Notes: generated by a model from the letters alone, not told the origin. A stretch of 64,000 nt of DNA from Nostoc sphaeroides (GCF_003443655.1 NZ_CP031941.1:3098501-3162500); one strand, 5' to 3'. Counted from the first letter of the stretch, positions 53,287 through 61,983 are shown. Made by a program: numbers and translations.

Positions 53287-55726
53287 TTGATCCAATCTGA
53301 AACCTTAGAACTATTAGAATGGCACCGCCTCTGCCAGCACCTTGCCACCTTTGCGGCAACTAAGCTGGGGGCGACAGCTGCGCGTCATCTGAAAATACCT
53401 GATTCTCAGATCCAAAGCGAACAGTTGTTAGAGCAAACCAAAGAAGTCTACCAACTGGAAACTCGCCTGACCACGGGACTGTCATTTGAGGGAATTCAAG
53501 ATATTGGTGATTCCTTAGAACGGGCAGAACGTAGTGGAGTTTTGGCAGGGGATGAACTGTTAGCGATCGCTACTACCCTCTCTGGTGCTAGAAATTTGCG
53601 CCGTGTCATTGACAACCAGGAAGATTTGCCGATATTGACTGATTTGGTTGCCGATTTGCGGACTTATCCAGAACTAGAGCAAGAAATTCACCGATGTATT
53701 GATGAACGGGCCCAGGTAACTGACCGCGCGAGTCAAAAACTGGGAGAAATTCGCACAGATTTACGGCGAGTACGCAGCCAAATTACTCAAAAGCTGCAAA
53801 ATATCTTACAAGCAAAATCTGGAGCAGTTCAAGAACAGCTAATTACGCAACGGGGCGATCGCTTTGTCATTCCCGTAAAAGCACCCCAAAAAGATGCCAT
53901 CCCCGGTATTGTCCACGATACCTCTACTAGCGGTGCCACCCTATACGTGGAACCGAATTCAGTAGTGCCTTTGGGCAACCAACTGCGGCAGATAATTAGA
54001 AGAGAGCAAGCAGAAGAAGAAGCCGTTCGCCGTGCTTTGACAGAACTTGTAGCCGCAGTCAAACCAGATTTAGAGAGATTGTTAGCGATCGCTACCACTT
54101 TAGATTTGGCAACGGCTAGATCGCGGTATAGTTACTGGCTAGGAGCAAATCCTCCGCGATTTATCCAGCGTGAAGACAGAGAAATCATTACCTTGCGGAA
54201 TTTGCGACATCCTCTGTTAGTGTGGCAGCAACAGCACGAACAAGGGCAACCAGTAGTACCTGTAGATTTACTGATAAGTCCGCAAATTCGGGTAGTGACA
54301 ATTACCGGGCCAAATACTGGCGGTAAAACTGTAACCTTAAAAACTCTAGGGTTAGCAGCATTAATGGCCAAAGTGGGTTTATTTGTCCCCGCCCGCGAAC
54401 CAGTAGAAATACCTTGGTTTGATAAAGTGTTGGCAGATATTGGCGATGAACAATCTTTACAGCAAAGTTTATCTACATTCTCTGGACATATCCGCCGCAT
54501 TAGTCGGATTTTAGAAGCATTAGGTACTGGGGACTTGGGACTGGGGACTGAGGAACAGGAAGTTCCTAATCCCCAATCCCTAATGGCCAATCCCCAATCA
54601 CTCGTTTTACTCGATGAAGTCGGCGCAGGAACCGATCCAGTTGAAGGTAGCGCCTTAGCGATCGCCTTGTTGCAATATTTAGCCAACCATGCCCAACTAA
54701 CGATCGCCACTACTCACTTCGGGGAACTGAAAGCCCTGAAATACGAAGACGATCGCTTTGAAAATGCCTCTGTAGAATTTGACGAAAGTACTCTCTCGCC
54801 TACTTACCGTCTGCTGTGGGGCATCCCCGGACGTTCTAACGCCTTAACTATTGCCCTCCGCTTAGGATTGAACCCAGAAGTGGTACAACAGGCAAAAACT
54901 CAAGTGGGAGAGGCCACAGATGAAGTTAACCAGGTAATTGCTGGCTTAGAAGCGCAACGCCGCCGTCAAGAAACCAAAGCAGCCGAAGCCCAAAGTTTGT
55001 TACAGCAAGCGGAACGTTTATACAAAGAAGTATCCGCAAAAGCCGCAAGTTTGGAAGAGAGAGAAAGCAGTTTGCGGGCTTCACAGGAAATAGCAGTCCA
55101 ACAAGCGATCGCTCAAGCAAAAGGTGAAATTGCCCAAGTAATTCGCCGCTTGCAGAAAGGTACGCCTACAGCCCAAGAGGCGCAGCAAGCAACCAATGCT
55201 TTGAATCAAATTGGCCAACTTTATCAGCCAGCAACGCCAGCAAAACCAAAAGCTGGATTTATGCCCAAAGTAGGCGATTCGCGTCCGCATTCCCAAATTG
55301 GGACAGATAGCAGATGTGATCACCGCCCCTGATGAAGATGGCGAGTTAAGCGTTCGGTTTGGGCTAATGAAGATGAACGTGAAGTTGCAAGACGTAGAAT
55401 CTCTAGATGGTCAAAAACCCGAAGCGATCGTCAAACCCAAACCAGCCCCAGCAGCAGTAACCCCGCCACCGCAAACTGTCCCAGAAATTCGGACTTCCCA
55501 AAATACCATCGATTTGCGTGGTAAACGGGTAGCTGATGCCGAATACATTTTAGATAAAGCCATCTCGGAAGCTACAGGCCCAGTTTGGATTATTCACGGG
55601 TATGGTACTGGCAAACTGCGACAAGGAGTCCACGCCTTTTTGCAACAGCATCCCAGAGTTAACAATTACGAACCAGCAGAACAAGCAGATGGCGGCACCG
55701 GTGTTACCGTTGCTCACATAAAATAA
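53287..55726 (+). pseudogene. mutS2: mutS2 endonuclease gene, frameshifted by one base in a HIP1 site
   Basis: Two frames make one MutS2: 53287-55332 and about 55283-55726; joined they give about 812 residues, normal length. Walker A is ITGPNTGGKTVT (about 339) and Walker B SLVLLDEVGAGTDP (about 438). The C-terminal Smr domain begins at IDLRGKRVADAEYILD with HGYGTGKLR. The frames meet at GCGATTCGC (55274-55282): removing one T restores HIP1 and the reading KVGDRVRIPKLGQIADV. As sequenced, the product lacks the Smr nuclease. A heptamer-like repeat of about 75 bp is inserted in frame before Walker B. MutS2 suppresses recombination and rescues collided ribosomes. Starts at TTG. Confidence 0.85.
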
Positions 55727-55739
55727 AGAGCAGGAATGG

Positions 55740-55890
55740 TAAGTAGTCAGACAGAATTAATTACACAATGTCATTGCGAATGGAGCGAAGCGGAATGAAG
55801 CAATCGCAAGGGCTGGGATTGCTTCGCTTCTCTTCGAGACGCTAACGCGAACGCTCGCAATGACTGTAAATATTTTTGTCCGACTACTTA
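55740..55890. repeat. MITE-like element TAAGTAGTCRGACA with nested TCATTGCGA palindrome
   Basis: The ends TAAGTAGTCAGACA and TGTCCGACTACTTA are inverse complements with one mismatch. Inside, GTCATTGCGA (55770) and TCGCAATGAC (to 55864) are exact inverted ends of a second repeat, which itself contains GAGACGCTAACGCGAACG, related to the 61-bp insert at 42016. Confidence 0.6.
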
Positions 55891-56029
55891 TAGGACTCCT
55901 ATTTGATTTTTGAAAAAACTCGTTACAACTCGAAAAGTCTGATTCCCTACTCCTTACCTACATAAAGAAGTTCAGAAATCAAATCGGATTGCTATATGTC
56001 AGGGCTATTTCGTTCTAGACATAAACCGC

Positions 56030-56295
56030 CCAGAACTAAAGTTCTTTGGCTTTAAGCCCAAGTCGTCTAAAGACGACTAAAAGCCTTTGTTAGTCGTCTT
56101 TAGACGACTTTTGCTATTAGCCTCAGAGGATGTTTGAAAAGTCCTTCAGCGTGTGTTTCACTACCCTGGCTACCGAGAAACTGCTACGAGAGAATAGGAG
56201 TTTTGGGATTTGAGATCCCACCCCTGAGTCGCACTTGAGGCTCAAGCCGACCCTTTTCAAACATCCTCTCAGAATTTATTCTGAGGCGGGCTAGA
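56030..56295. repeat. composite palindromic repeat, split by a MITE
   Basis: AGTCGTCTTTAGACGACT-type palindromes, then GCTATTAGCCTCA, interrupted, then GAATTTATTCTGAGGCGGGC. The same family stands uninterrupted at 60876-60965, where TAGCCTCAGACTTAAGTCTG runs on into AGGCGGGCTAG. The rest of the 55727-56418 spacer contains only the other repeats listed. Confidence 0.6.
56126..56268. mobile_element. 143-bp MITE, GAGGATGTTTGAAAAG ends, copy B
   Basis: Reverse complement of the copy at 9887-10029, with no difference that I can see. Flanked by TCA at 56123-56125 and 56269-56271. The uninterrupted relative of the host repeat at 60936 has a single TCA at this point, which proves insertion with a 3-bp target duplication. 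Confidence 0.8.
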
Positions 56296-56418
56296 TGAGA
56301 ATGAAATAGCCCTGGCTATATGTTATGCCAATTTTAAAAATGATTACCACAAATGGACAGAGAAAACCCAGATACACCAAGCGATTTCCAATCCAAAATC
56401 TAAAATTCAAAATCCAAA

Positions 56419-57072
56419 ATGGTATTACTTGAACTCAATCAACTAATTGTTAGAGCCGGTCATCAGTTGTTGATTAAAAATGTCTCATGGTCGGCATACA
56501 AACGCATTTTAGCAGAATTAGGAGACAATCGCAGTTCTCGGATAGGTTACAGTCAAGGGATGCTGGAAATAATGGCTCCATTACCAGAGCATGAAGTAGC
56601 TAAAGTTATTATTGGGGACTTGGTAAAAGTTTTATTAGAAGAACTCGATTTGGAATTTTGGAGTTTAGGTTCTACAACTTTTGATAAGGAAAGTATGGAT
56701 GCTGGGGTAGAACCCGATGATTGTTTTTATATCCAAAATGAAGCTAGAGTTAGGGGCAAAGATAGGATCAATTTAGAAACTGACCCGCCTCCAGATTTGG
56801 CTATTGAAATTGATATTACCTCCCGCACTCGTTTCAATAATTATCAAGATTTGAGAGTACCGGAACTGTGGCGATGGAATGGAAGAAAACTGGAAATAAA
56901 CGTGCTGTTCAATGGTAAATATCTAGAATCAAATACCAGTTCTATTTTCCCTAATTTACCAATTCAGCAAGTAATTCCCGAATATTTGGTACTAAGTAAA
57001 ACCAATGGCAGAAATACGACAATGAAAGGATTTCGTGCGTGGATAAGGCAGAAAATGAGTAGCCCGATTTAG
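56419..57072 (+). CDS. Uma2 family (DUF820) endonuclease-like protein
   Basis: 217 residues. Uma2 motifs are visible: RIGYSQGMLEIMAPLPEHE, GVEPDDCFYI (first acidic residue) and PPDLAIEIDIT (the (D/E)xD/E strand). The Lys of the PD-(D/E)xK site is not obvious after that strand. Uma2 proteins are abundant in cyanobacteria, with unproven nuclease activity and unknown role. It is a single gene between repeat-rich spacers. ATG 56419 lies at the end of a CCAAAAT heptamer-like run. Confidence 0.8.
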   Translation: MVLLELNQLIVRAGHQLLIKNVSWSAYKRILAELGDNRSSRIGYSQGMLEIMAPLPEHEVAKVIIGDLVKVLLEELDLEFWSLGSTTFDKESMDAGVEPDDCFYIQNEARVRGKDRINLETDPPPDLAIEIDITSRTRFNNYQDLRVPELWRWNGRKLEINVLFNGKYLESNTSSIFPNLPIQQVIPEYLVLSKTNGRNTTMKGFRAWIRQKMSSPI

Positions 57073-57139
57073 TTCAAATTGTTAGAATTAGCTACTCCAA
57101 AAGGTTGTGGATAGTGGTATAGATGAAGTTTAATTAATT

Positions 57140-57232
57140 TAGGACTTACGCAAAATATCTCTCAAACTCTGACTTCTCCGTGTACTCTGCGCCTCTGTGG
57201 TTCGTTATTCCGTAACTCTTGCGTAAGTCCTA
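57140..57232. repeat. palindromic repeat, TAGGACTTACGC family (copy 2)
   Basis: TAGGACTTACGC at the left and GCGTAAGTCCTA at the right are exact inverse complements. Inside are CTCTCAAACTCTGACTTC and GTGGTTCGTT, shared with 15811-15900. Its right end supplies the stop codon of the PEP-CTERM remnant that follows. Confidence 0.6.
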
Positions 57233-57337
57233 TAATTGCTTTTTGTTCAATATGAAAGCTACACCTATAGCCAGTAAAATTCCACCCGCGCCCTGATGTT
57301 CGGGAACAGAAGTAGAGGGTGCGGTAAATCCATTTTG
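57230..57337 (-). pseudogene. remnant of a PEP-CTERM-type C-terminus
   Basis: On the minus strand the frame reads APSTSVPEHQGAGGILLAIG then VAFILNKKQL and stop: a PEP-CTERM-like sorting tail (VPE-x then a hydrophobic helix and basic end), with His in place of the usual Pro of VPEP. A TAA precedes it after two codons, so the secreted-protein part is gone. Only the last about 35 residues remain. Confidence 0.45.
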
Positions 57338-58063
57338 TTATATTGCGTTACTATTCTTACCAGTAAATTATCTGTAACCCATACTGAATAATGGGTTTTG
57401 GTAAATGTCTAAACTATTACCTCTGCCCATCAAGTTGATAAATGAGTTCTGATATGTGCGTGGTTCGCGGTTAGAGCTATAGTACCAACTAAGTTGGAAT
57501 AAATAAATCGCCCAACATCTTCAAATGCTGACTTTATCAAATTTTTAAGTTTGTCATCAATTGGATAGAGACATCAATCGTCCTGATGTTGCCTAACCTG
57601 TCCTGAAATAACAGGCTACACACAAGCGAAACTGGGGTGGGATCATGAAAAGCAACAAGAAGCGCCTTTATTAAACAGACAAAAAATTTGTATAGTAATT
57701 ATGTATACATAAAGACCAAGTAATAAACATCAAAAAATTTCAAAATTTAAAACCGCAAATAAATTAGGAGGTATTCTACATAATTACTTAGCGATAATTA
57801 GCGGTTAGCATTCAAAACATTGTTTATTTATACTCTTGTACGGAACTTACAGCGAAAGTCAGGTAAACCTTAACTAGAATTGATACTTTTCTACTTTGTC
57901 GAAAATAAATTTTCATCTAGAGTAGGACAAAGATACCTGCTGCTTACCACATAAAAAATCTACCTGAAGTCTCTGGCTCATACCTATGGGAAACCAAGCT
58001 TGATTCTTAAGAGTCTGGTTTCAAAATGGGTAACAGCAACATCCTCTATCAGCTTGATCACCT
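57338..58063. other. intergenic region upstream of the DUF3038 gene
   Basis: About 725 bp without a recognisable gene. No repeat family of the window occurs in it. AATTAGGAGGTATT near 57762 resembles a ribosome site, but no start codon follows in range. It probably includes the promoter of the DUF3038-DUF4335 operon. Confidence 0.35.
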
Positions 58064-58669
58064 ATGCTAAAAGTTATGCACTCGGCCGCCAACTCAGCCA
58101 CTCCGAATTCCCAGTGGGAGGATTTAATCAAGCTTCCAGCCCCAAACACAGTTCAATGGGACAATATCAAAACCCAATTAGACTTGGTGCTGCTGGCGCT
58201 AGAAACCTTAACTGGCATTGGTTCAGAGGCTATGCTTTCGGCGGCAACTGATCTGAATTTAGAGTCAAGAGTGCCAGACCGCGTAGCTTTATGGCGACTG
58301 CGCCAATCAAATCCCCTACGCAAAGGTCAAGGAGGGCGAAAAAAGCTAGATATCGAAGAAGCGCGATCGCTTGTTCTGATCATCTGCTACCTAGCCAAAC
58401 AGCACCAGGAATTGATTCGCCGCGCTGTCGGTCTGTTAGAACAAATGGCAGAAAATAACCGGGAACCTCACCAGGCTGCTTTACTTGGAGATTATATTGA
58501 TGCTTTTTGCAACACTTACCAAGAGCGGATGGAAGAGGACGAGCAAATCTCAACGGATTTACTTACCAACCTGGCCTTAAAACTGCTTGTAGAGTTACTT
58601 TTTTACAGTGCTCCTGGTGGGCATCGCCGTCTTTGGCTAGCACTTTTAGACCGTTCAACAAAATTTTAA
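58064..58669 (+). CDS. DUF3038 family protein
   Basis: 201 residues, helical. Segments that I recognise from DUF3038: LDLVLLALETLTGIGSEAML, VALWRLRQSNPLRKGQGGRK and RLWLALLDRS near the end. The family is restricted to cyanobacteria and nearly always precedes a DUF4335 gene, as here (239 bp downstream). Function unknown. The ATG at 58064 or the one at 58076 can serve as start. Confidence 0.75.
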   Translation: MLKVMHSAANSATPNSQWEDLIKLPAPNTVQWDNIKTQLDLVLLALETLTGIGSEAMLSAATDLNLESRVPDRVALWRLRQSNPLRKGQGGRKKLDIEEARSLVLIICYLAKQHQELIRRAVGLLEQMAENNREPHQAALLGDYIDAFCNTYQERMEEDEQISTDLLTNLALKLLVELLFYSAPGGHRRLWLALLDRSTKF

Positions 58670-58804
58670 ATTTTAGATTTGAAATTCCTCAACCAAAATT
58701 CGCTCATGAAAGTTTGCTAGATAAGGATTCCGTTTTGATGGTCGTGAGCTTCTTGGGCGATGCACTATCAGCACTGCTTCCTCTTTGCATAACAGAAGGA
58801 ACCT

Positions 58805-58848
58805 GACAAAGTTCTGAGTGGAGGAATCCGCCTTTCCAACTTTTCTTT
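58805..58848. repeat. weak hairpin after DUF3038, ACAAAGTTCTGAG family
   Basis: The first 13 bases equal those of the hairpin at 3375. Then GGAGGAATCCGCC forms a short stem, and TTCTTTG closes an imperfect outer stem. It is in the spacer between the DUF3038 and DUF4335 genes. Confidence 0.35.
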
Positions 58849-58908
58849 GCAAGCAACTAGCTTAACTTTTTTGCAAAATCCCAAATAGTCTTCTTCGCAG
58901 TTCCTGCC

Positions 58909-60498
58909 ATGCCTCTATCAAATTCTGTCATTCGTTGCTACACACCGCCGACTTGCACGCTAGAAATATTCGCGCAAAGCTCACCTCTATCGCGTTGGAT
59001 GGGGAAAACTGTCCTCAAACACCTAAGCTTTGAGCTTCGTTTTGATGATCCCCGGCTACCAGAAGAAAACAGAGTTCCAATTCGGGGCGATCGCGATCAA
59101 CTCGAAGCTTTATGTGATGCAGTCACAAGCTATGTACAGCAATTCCTCCAACAGTCTCCAGAAAACTTTTGCGTTAGCTTCTCGGATACCCAGGAGTCAA
59201 GCACAGTATTAGGTGAGCCGGAATTAAAGTCCTCTACAAAAACATTAAATTCCTTTACTACCCAGATTCCTGGGGCAAATATCCGCTTAGAACCAAGCAG
59301 CCATTTAACTCACAACTTATTTCTCGGTTCTCTCGCCAACCACTCATCGGGCCCCGTAATTAAACTCAGTCTGCTGCAACTATTCGATTTGGCCAGTGCT
59401 TTAGATGAATATTCAACTGATGTCATGGCACTCCCAACTCTCAACAGCCCTTCGACTCTGAGGTTCCCTGCTTGGGCACCTGTTGCCGCAGTATTAGTAT
59501 TAGGTGTAGGTTTATTACCAGTTACTTGGCAATATGCTAACAACCTTAGGGAAAAGCAGCAGCAGACAGCCAAAACAGCAGATCCAGCAGCCCTAAAGAC
59601 TGCTTTAGAAACTTCACCCTCACTAAACTTTCCCACGCCTCAACCTGGCCTAACCGCTCCATCAGATAATTTGCTAGGTTCCACCCCTCCACTTTCCACA
59701 TCCACTTTACCCCAAGCACCTCTAACAGCCCCTAGTTCTAGTTTTTCTACACCGCCACCAAATGCACTGACAATACCTCAGGGCAAGACTTCAACCCTTT
59801 CTACGAATGGAGCGATCGCATCATCTAGCAAAATCCCAGGTCAGGAAATTGCCATATTACCAAATCTTGCACAGAACCCTACAGGGTCAAGTACCCAACC
59901 TACTACTCTCCCGAAGCTGCGGGATTTGCCACCCAGGCTATCTTCTAACACAAGCAGCTTACCAACTAATATCTCACCAGTCGTCCCCCCGTCTCTTGGG
60001 ACTATACCCAATAGTGGCAATACTCCTACTCAACCCTCCCCACTAACCTCACAACAGTTAGAGGAAAGAATCAATTCCCTACAGCCACCTTCTCCAGGAG
60101 AGAAACCTGCTTCACAACTTTCCTCCTCTAGAACTGCGGATAATAATCCCTTTATCGATCAATTAGGGAACGAACGCCAAAGCCCCAAATCTACACAAGT
60201 GGCTACAGGGACATTATTTGATACACCTCAAGTAGCAGAAGCTAGAGAATACTTAACAAAGCGTTGGCAACCACCTACTGGACTAGGACAAACATTAGAG
60301 TACAGTTTGATTGTCAGTGTTGACGGCACAATTGAACGAATTATTCCTCTCAATAAGTCAGCAAGAGACTTTGTTGATAGCGCTGGAATGCCTGAAGTTG
60401 GAAAACCTTTTGTTTCCGCCAATAAACGCGGACAAAATGTCAAAATTCGAGTTGTTCTTACTCCTGATGGCAAGGTACAGACTTTTCCAGATGAATAA
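58909..60498 (+). CDS. DUF4335 family membrane protein
   Basis: 529 residues. The N-terminal domain (RCYTPPTCTLEIFAQ, then LSFELRFDDPRLPEE, PIRGDRDQLEALCDAVTSYV) is the DUF4335 signature. One membrane helix at about 184-204 (FPAWAPVAAVLVLGVGLLPV). A long Ser/Thr/Pro-rich linker, about 210-430, follows. The last about 95 residues (ATGTLFDTPQVAEAREYLTK, then LEYSLIVSVDGTIERIIPLN) form a conserved beta-rich end, probably periplasmic. The topology suggests a cell-envelope protein. It forms a two-gene unit with DUF3038; function unknown. A terminator hairpin follows 42 bp after the stop. Confidence 0.75.
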   Translation: MPLSNSVIRCYTPPTCTLEIFAQSSPLSRWMGKTVLKHLSFELRFDDPRLPEENRVPIRGDRDQLEALCDAVTSYVQQFLQQSPENFCVSFSDTQESSTVLGEPELKSSTKTLNSFTTQIPGANIRLEPSSHLTHNLFLGSLANHSSGPVIKLSLLQLFDLASALDEYSTDVMALPTLNSPSTLRFPAWAPVAAVLVLGVGLLPVTWQYANNLREKQQQTAKTADPAALKTALETSPSLNFPTPQPGLTAPSDNLLGSTPPLSTSTLPQAPLTAPSSSFSTPPPNALTIPQGKTSTLSTNGAIASSSKIPGQEIAILPNLAQNPTGSSTQPTTLPKLRDLPPRLSSNTSSLPTNISPVVPPSLGTIPNSGNTPTQPSPLTSQQLEERINSLQPPSPGEKPASQLSSSRTADNNPFIDQLGNERQSPKSTQVATGTLFDTPQVAEAREYLTKRWQPPTGLGQTLEYSLIVSVDGTIERIIPLNKSARDFVDSAGMPEVGKPFVSANKRGQNVKIRVVLTPDGKVQTFPDE

Positions 60499-60540
60499 GT
60501 AAATTAATCTGTTAGTCATTGGTACTAATGACTAATGACT

Positions 60541-60576
60541 AAAAACTCCATCCCGCAAGTGGCGTGGAGTTTTTTA
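60541..60576 (+). terminator. repeat hairpin, terminator (copy 2)
   Basis: AAAAACTCCA and TGGAGTTTTT stem with a T6 run after it, 42 bp past the DUF4335 stop. It is the same repeat as 793-835 in the opposite orientation. Confidence 0.75.
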
Positions 60577-60615
60577 TATTACTTAATCTAGTTTGATTTA
60601 CTCTTGCTTATAGCT

Positions 60616-60717
60616 CAATACAGTTCAGTTAAGCCCAAAAACCTTGGTAAAGACGCGAAATTTCGCGTCTCTACAGGTCTAAAATTAGTACCAAAAATCC
60701 TTAACTGAACCGTATTG
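60616..60717. repeat. MITE-like element with CAATACRGTTCAGTTAA ends (copy 1)
   Basis: CAATACAGTTCAGTTAA at the left, TTAACTGAACCGTATTG at the right (one mismatch). The core holds the perfect palindrome AGACGCGAAATTTCGCGTCT at 60651-60670. GCTTATAGCT flanks both sides. Confidence 0.6.
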
Positions 60718-60727
60718 GCTTATAGCT

Positions 60728-60864
60728 CAATACGGTTCAGTTAGCGTCAAAAACCATAAACTGCGTAGGTTGAGTTGAACTTTAGTGTTACCCAACAAAC
60801 CACTGTAAATGTTGGGTTTCGTTCCTCAACCCAACCTACAATTCTCCTTAACTGAACCGTATTG
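60728..60864. repeat. MITE-like element with CAATACGGTTCAGTTA ends (copy 2)
   Basis: CAATACGGTTCAGTTA at the left and TTAACTGAACCGTATTG at the right. The core GTAGGTTGAGTTGAAC... faces ...GGTTGGGTTGAGG-type sequence: a further internal inverted repeat (GTAGGTTGAG and CTCAACCCAACCTAC). Flanked again by GCTTATAGCT. Confidence 0.6.
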
Positions 60865-60875
60865 GCTTATAGCTA

Positions 60876-60965
60876 AAGTAGTCTTTAGACTACTAGTAAA
60901 AGGTTTCAGTCCACTTGAGTGGACTTTGGCTATTAGCCTCAGACTTAAGTCTGAGGCGGGCTAGT
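60876..60965. repeat. composite palindromic repeat, uninterrupted copy
   Basis: AGTAGTCTTTAGACTACT, AGTCCACTTGAGTGGACT and CCTCAGACTTAAGTCTGAGG are three consecutive perfect or near-perfect palindromes. Same family as 56030-56295. The remaining 60966-61347 stretch holds no recognised element or gene; it should include the promoter of the YiaA-like gene. Confidence 0.65.
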
Positions 60966-61347
60966 ACCACAAGGGAAAAGTCAAAAGTCACGCATAATTG
61001 TATTCCGAGCTTCTTGCGCCATTTGAAGTAGTATGTTTATTTCCGCGCCTCCTGTACTACTTGGTTTATCGAGAATGCTGCAAGATTTAAGTTTAATGCC
61101 ACTTGTAAAACTGGTACAAACCTTGTGCCAGTTTCTACTTAATTAAGTTGCTCTTGAGCTTACTTTCTAGAGTCCAGTTACCAAACTGGTCTTACTATTG
61201 ATACCAGTAAACCCACTACTCAATACAATTACTGTTAACACCAATTCTCCAAAATAAAACTATAGATACAAGTCTGGAAACCCAGATGAAATCTGACTTT
61301 TCTTAATTACGAATTGGTATAAATAACTCATATTAAAGGTAAGAAAT

Positions 61348-61632
61348 ATGCAAACAATTGGTACTCAAAAAGACAGTCCAGCTTGGGTTATTCAAACTTG
61401 GGCAGCTTTTGTGATTTCTATTTCTATGACCACCTTCGGCATTGTAAACTTACCTGTAAATGGCTGGGTGAAAGGCTTTATGGGTATGGGTATGGCTTTC
61501 TCTGTTGGCTCAACTTTTACTTTGGCTAAAACTACTAGAGACTTGCATGAAAATAGAAGATTAACCGCTAGGTTAGACGAGGCAAAAGTAGAAAAATTGC
61601 TTTCACAACACGATCCTCTAAATTTTAAATGA
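61348..61632 (+). CDS. YiaA/YiaB-family small inner-membrane protein
   Basis: 94 residues. Two membrane helices (AWVIQTWAAFVISISMTTFG and FMGMGMAFSVGSTFTLAKTT) joined by a short Gly-containing loop, then a charged tail DLHENRRLTARLDEAKVEKL. The pattern is that of the YiaA/YiaB family, found widely, function unknown. GGTAAGAA just before the ATG is a fair ribosome site. The gene stands alone. Confidence 0.75.
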   Translation: MQTIGTQKDSPAWVIQTWAAFVISISMTTFGIVNLPVNGWVKGFMGMGMAFSVGSTFTLAKTTRDLHENRRLTARLDEAKVEKLLSQHDPLNFK

Positions 61633-61932
61633 AGGCAGCCATAACAATTTTGGATTTTGGATTGCCAATTTTGGATTAATGGGACTTAAACAAAAATCAC
61701 TTTTAGGAATATCAAAAATTACTTTTGAACCGCAGAGACGCAGAGAACACAGAGAGAAAAAAAGAGATTTTACCAGTCACCTTGAAAGGGCTAGTCCTAA
61801 TATAGTAAGCGGTTTCCAATCCAAAATCTAAAACTTGTACTGAGCGACTTGTGCCGAGCGTTCGCGTAGCGTCTCGCAGAGAAGCCGAGGTAAGTCGAAG
61901 TATCTAAAATTCAAAATGGTATGACGAAAAGC
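61633..61932. other. repeat-bearing spacer
   Basis: About 300 bp with short repeat words: GATTTTGGATT, ACCGCAGAGACGCAGAG, and GAGCGTTCGCGTAGCGTCTC at about 61857-61877, related to the 61-bp insert at 42016. No gene. Confidence 0.45.
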
Positions 61933-61962
61933 AAAAGGACTGGATATACCAGTCCTTTATTA
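61933..61962 (-). terminator. terminator of the ycf35-ferredoxin operon
   Basis: AAAGGACTGG and CCAGTCCTTT form a 10-bp stem with a 4-base loop. On the minus strand it is followed by TTTTGCTTTTCG. It lies 22 bp after the ferredoxin stop. Confidence 0.75.
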
Positions 61963-61983
61963 TATTGATTTAACGTTTTTATC

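Noticed and set aside
53287-55726. Programmed ribosomal frameshift in mutS2
   Set aside because: There is no slippery heptamer or downstream structure at the join, and a single T removal restores an exact HIP1 site; a point insertion is simpler.
57641-57780. Small peptide gene after AATTAGGAGGTATT
   Set aside because: No start codon within range of the Shine-Dalgarno-like word; the nearby ATG at 57645 gives only nine codons.
58000-58251. 83-residue plus ORF in front of DUF3038
   Set aside because: It overlaps the DUF3038 start in another frame and resembles nothing; the DUF3038 frame has clear family motifs.
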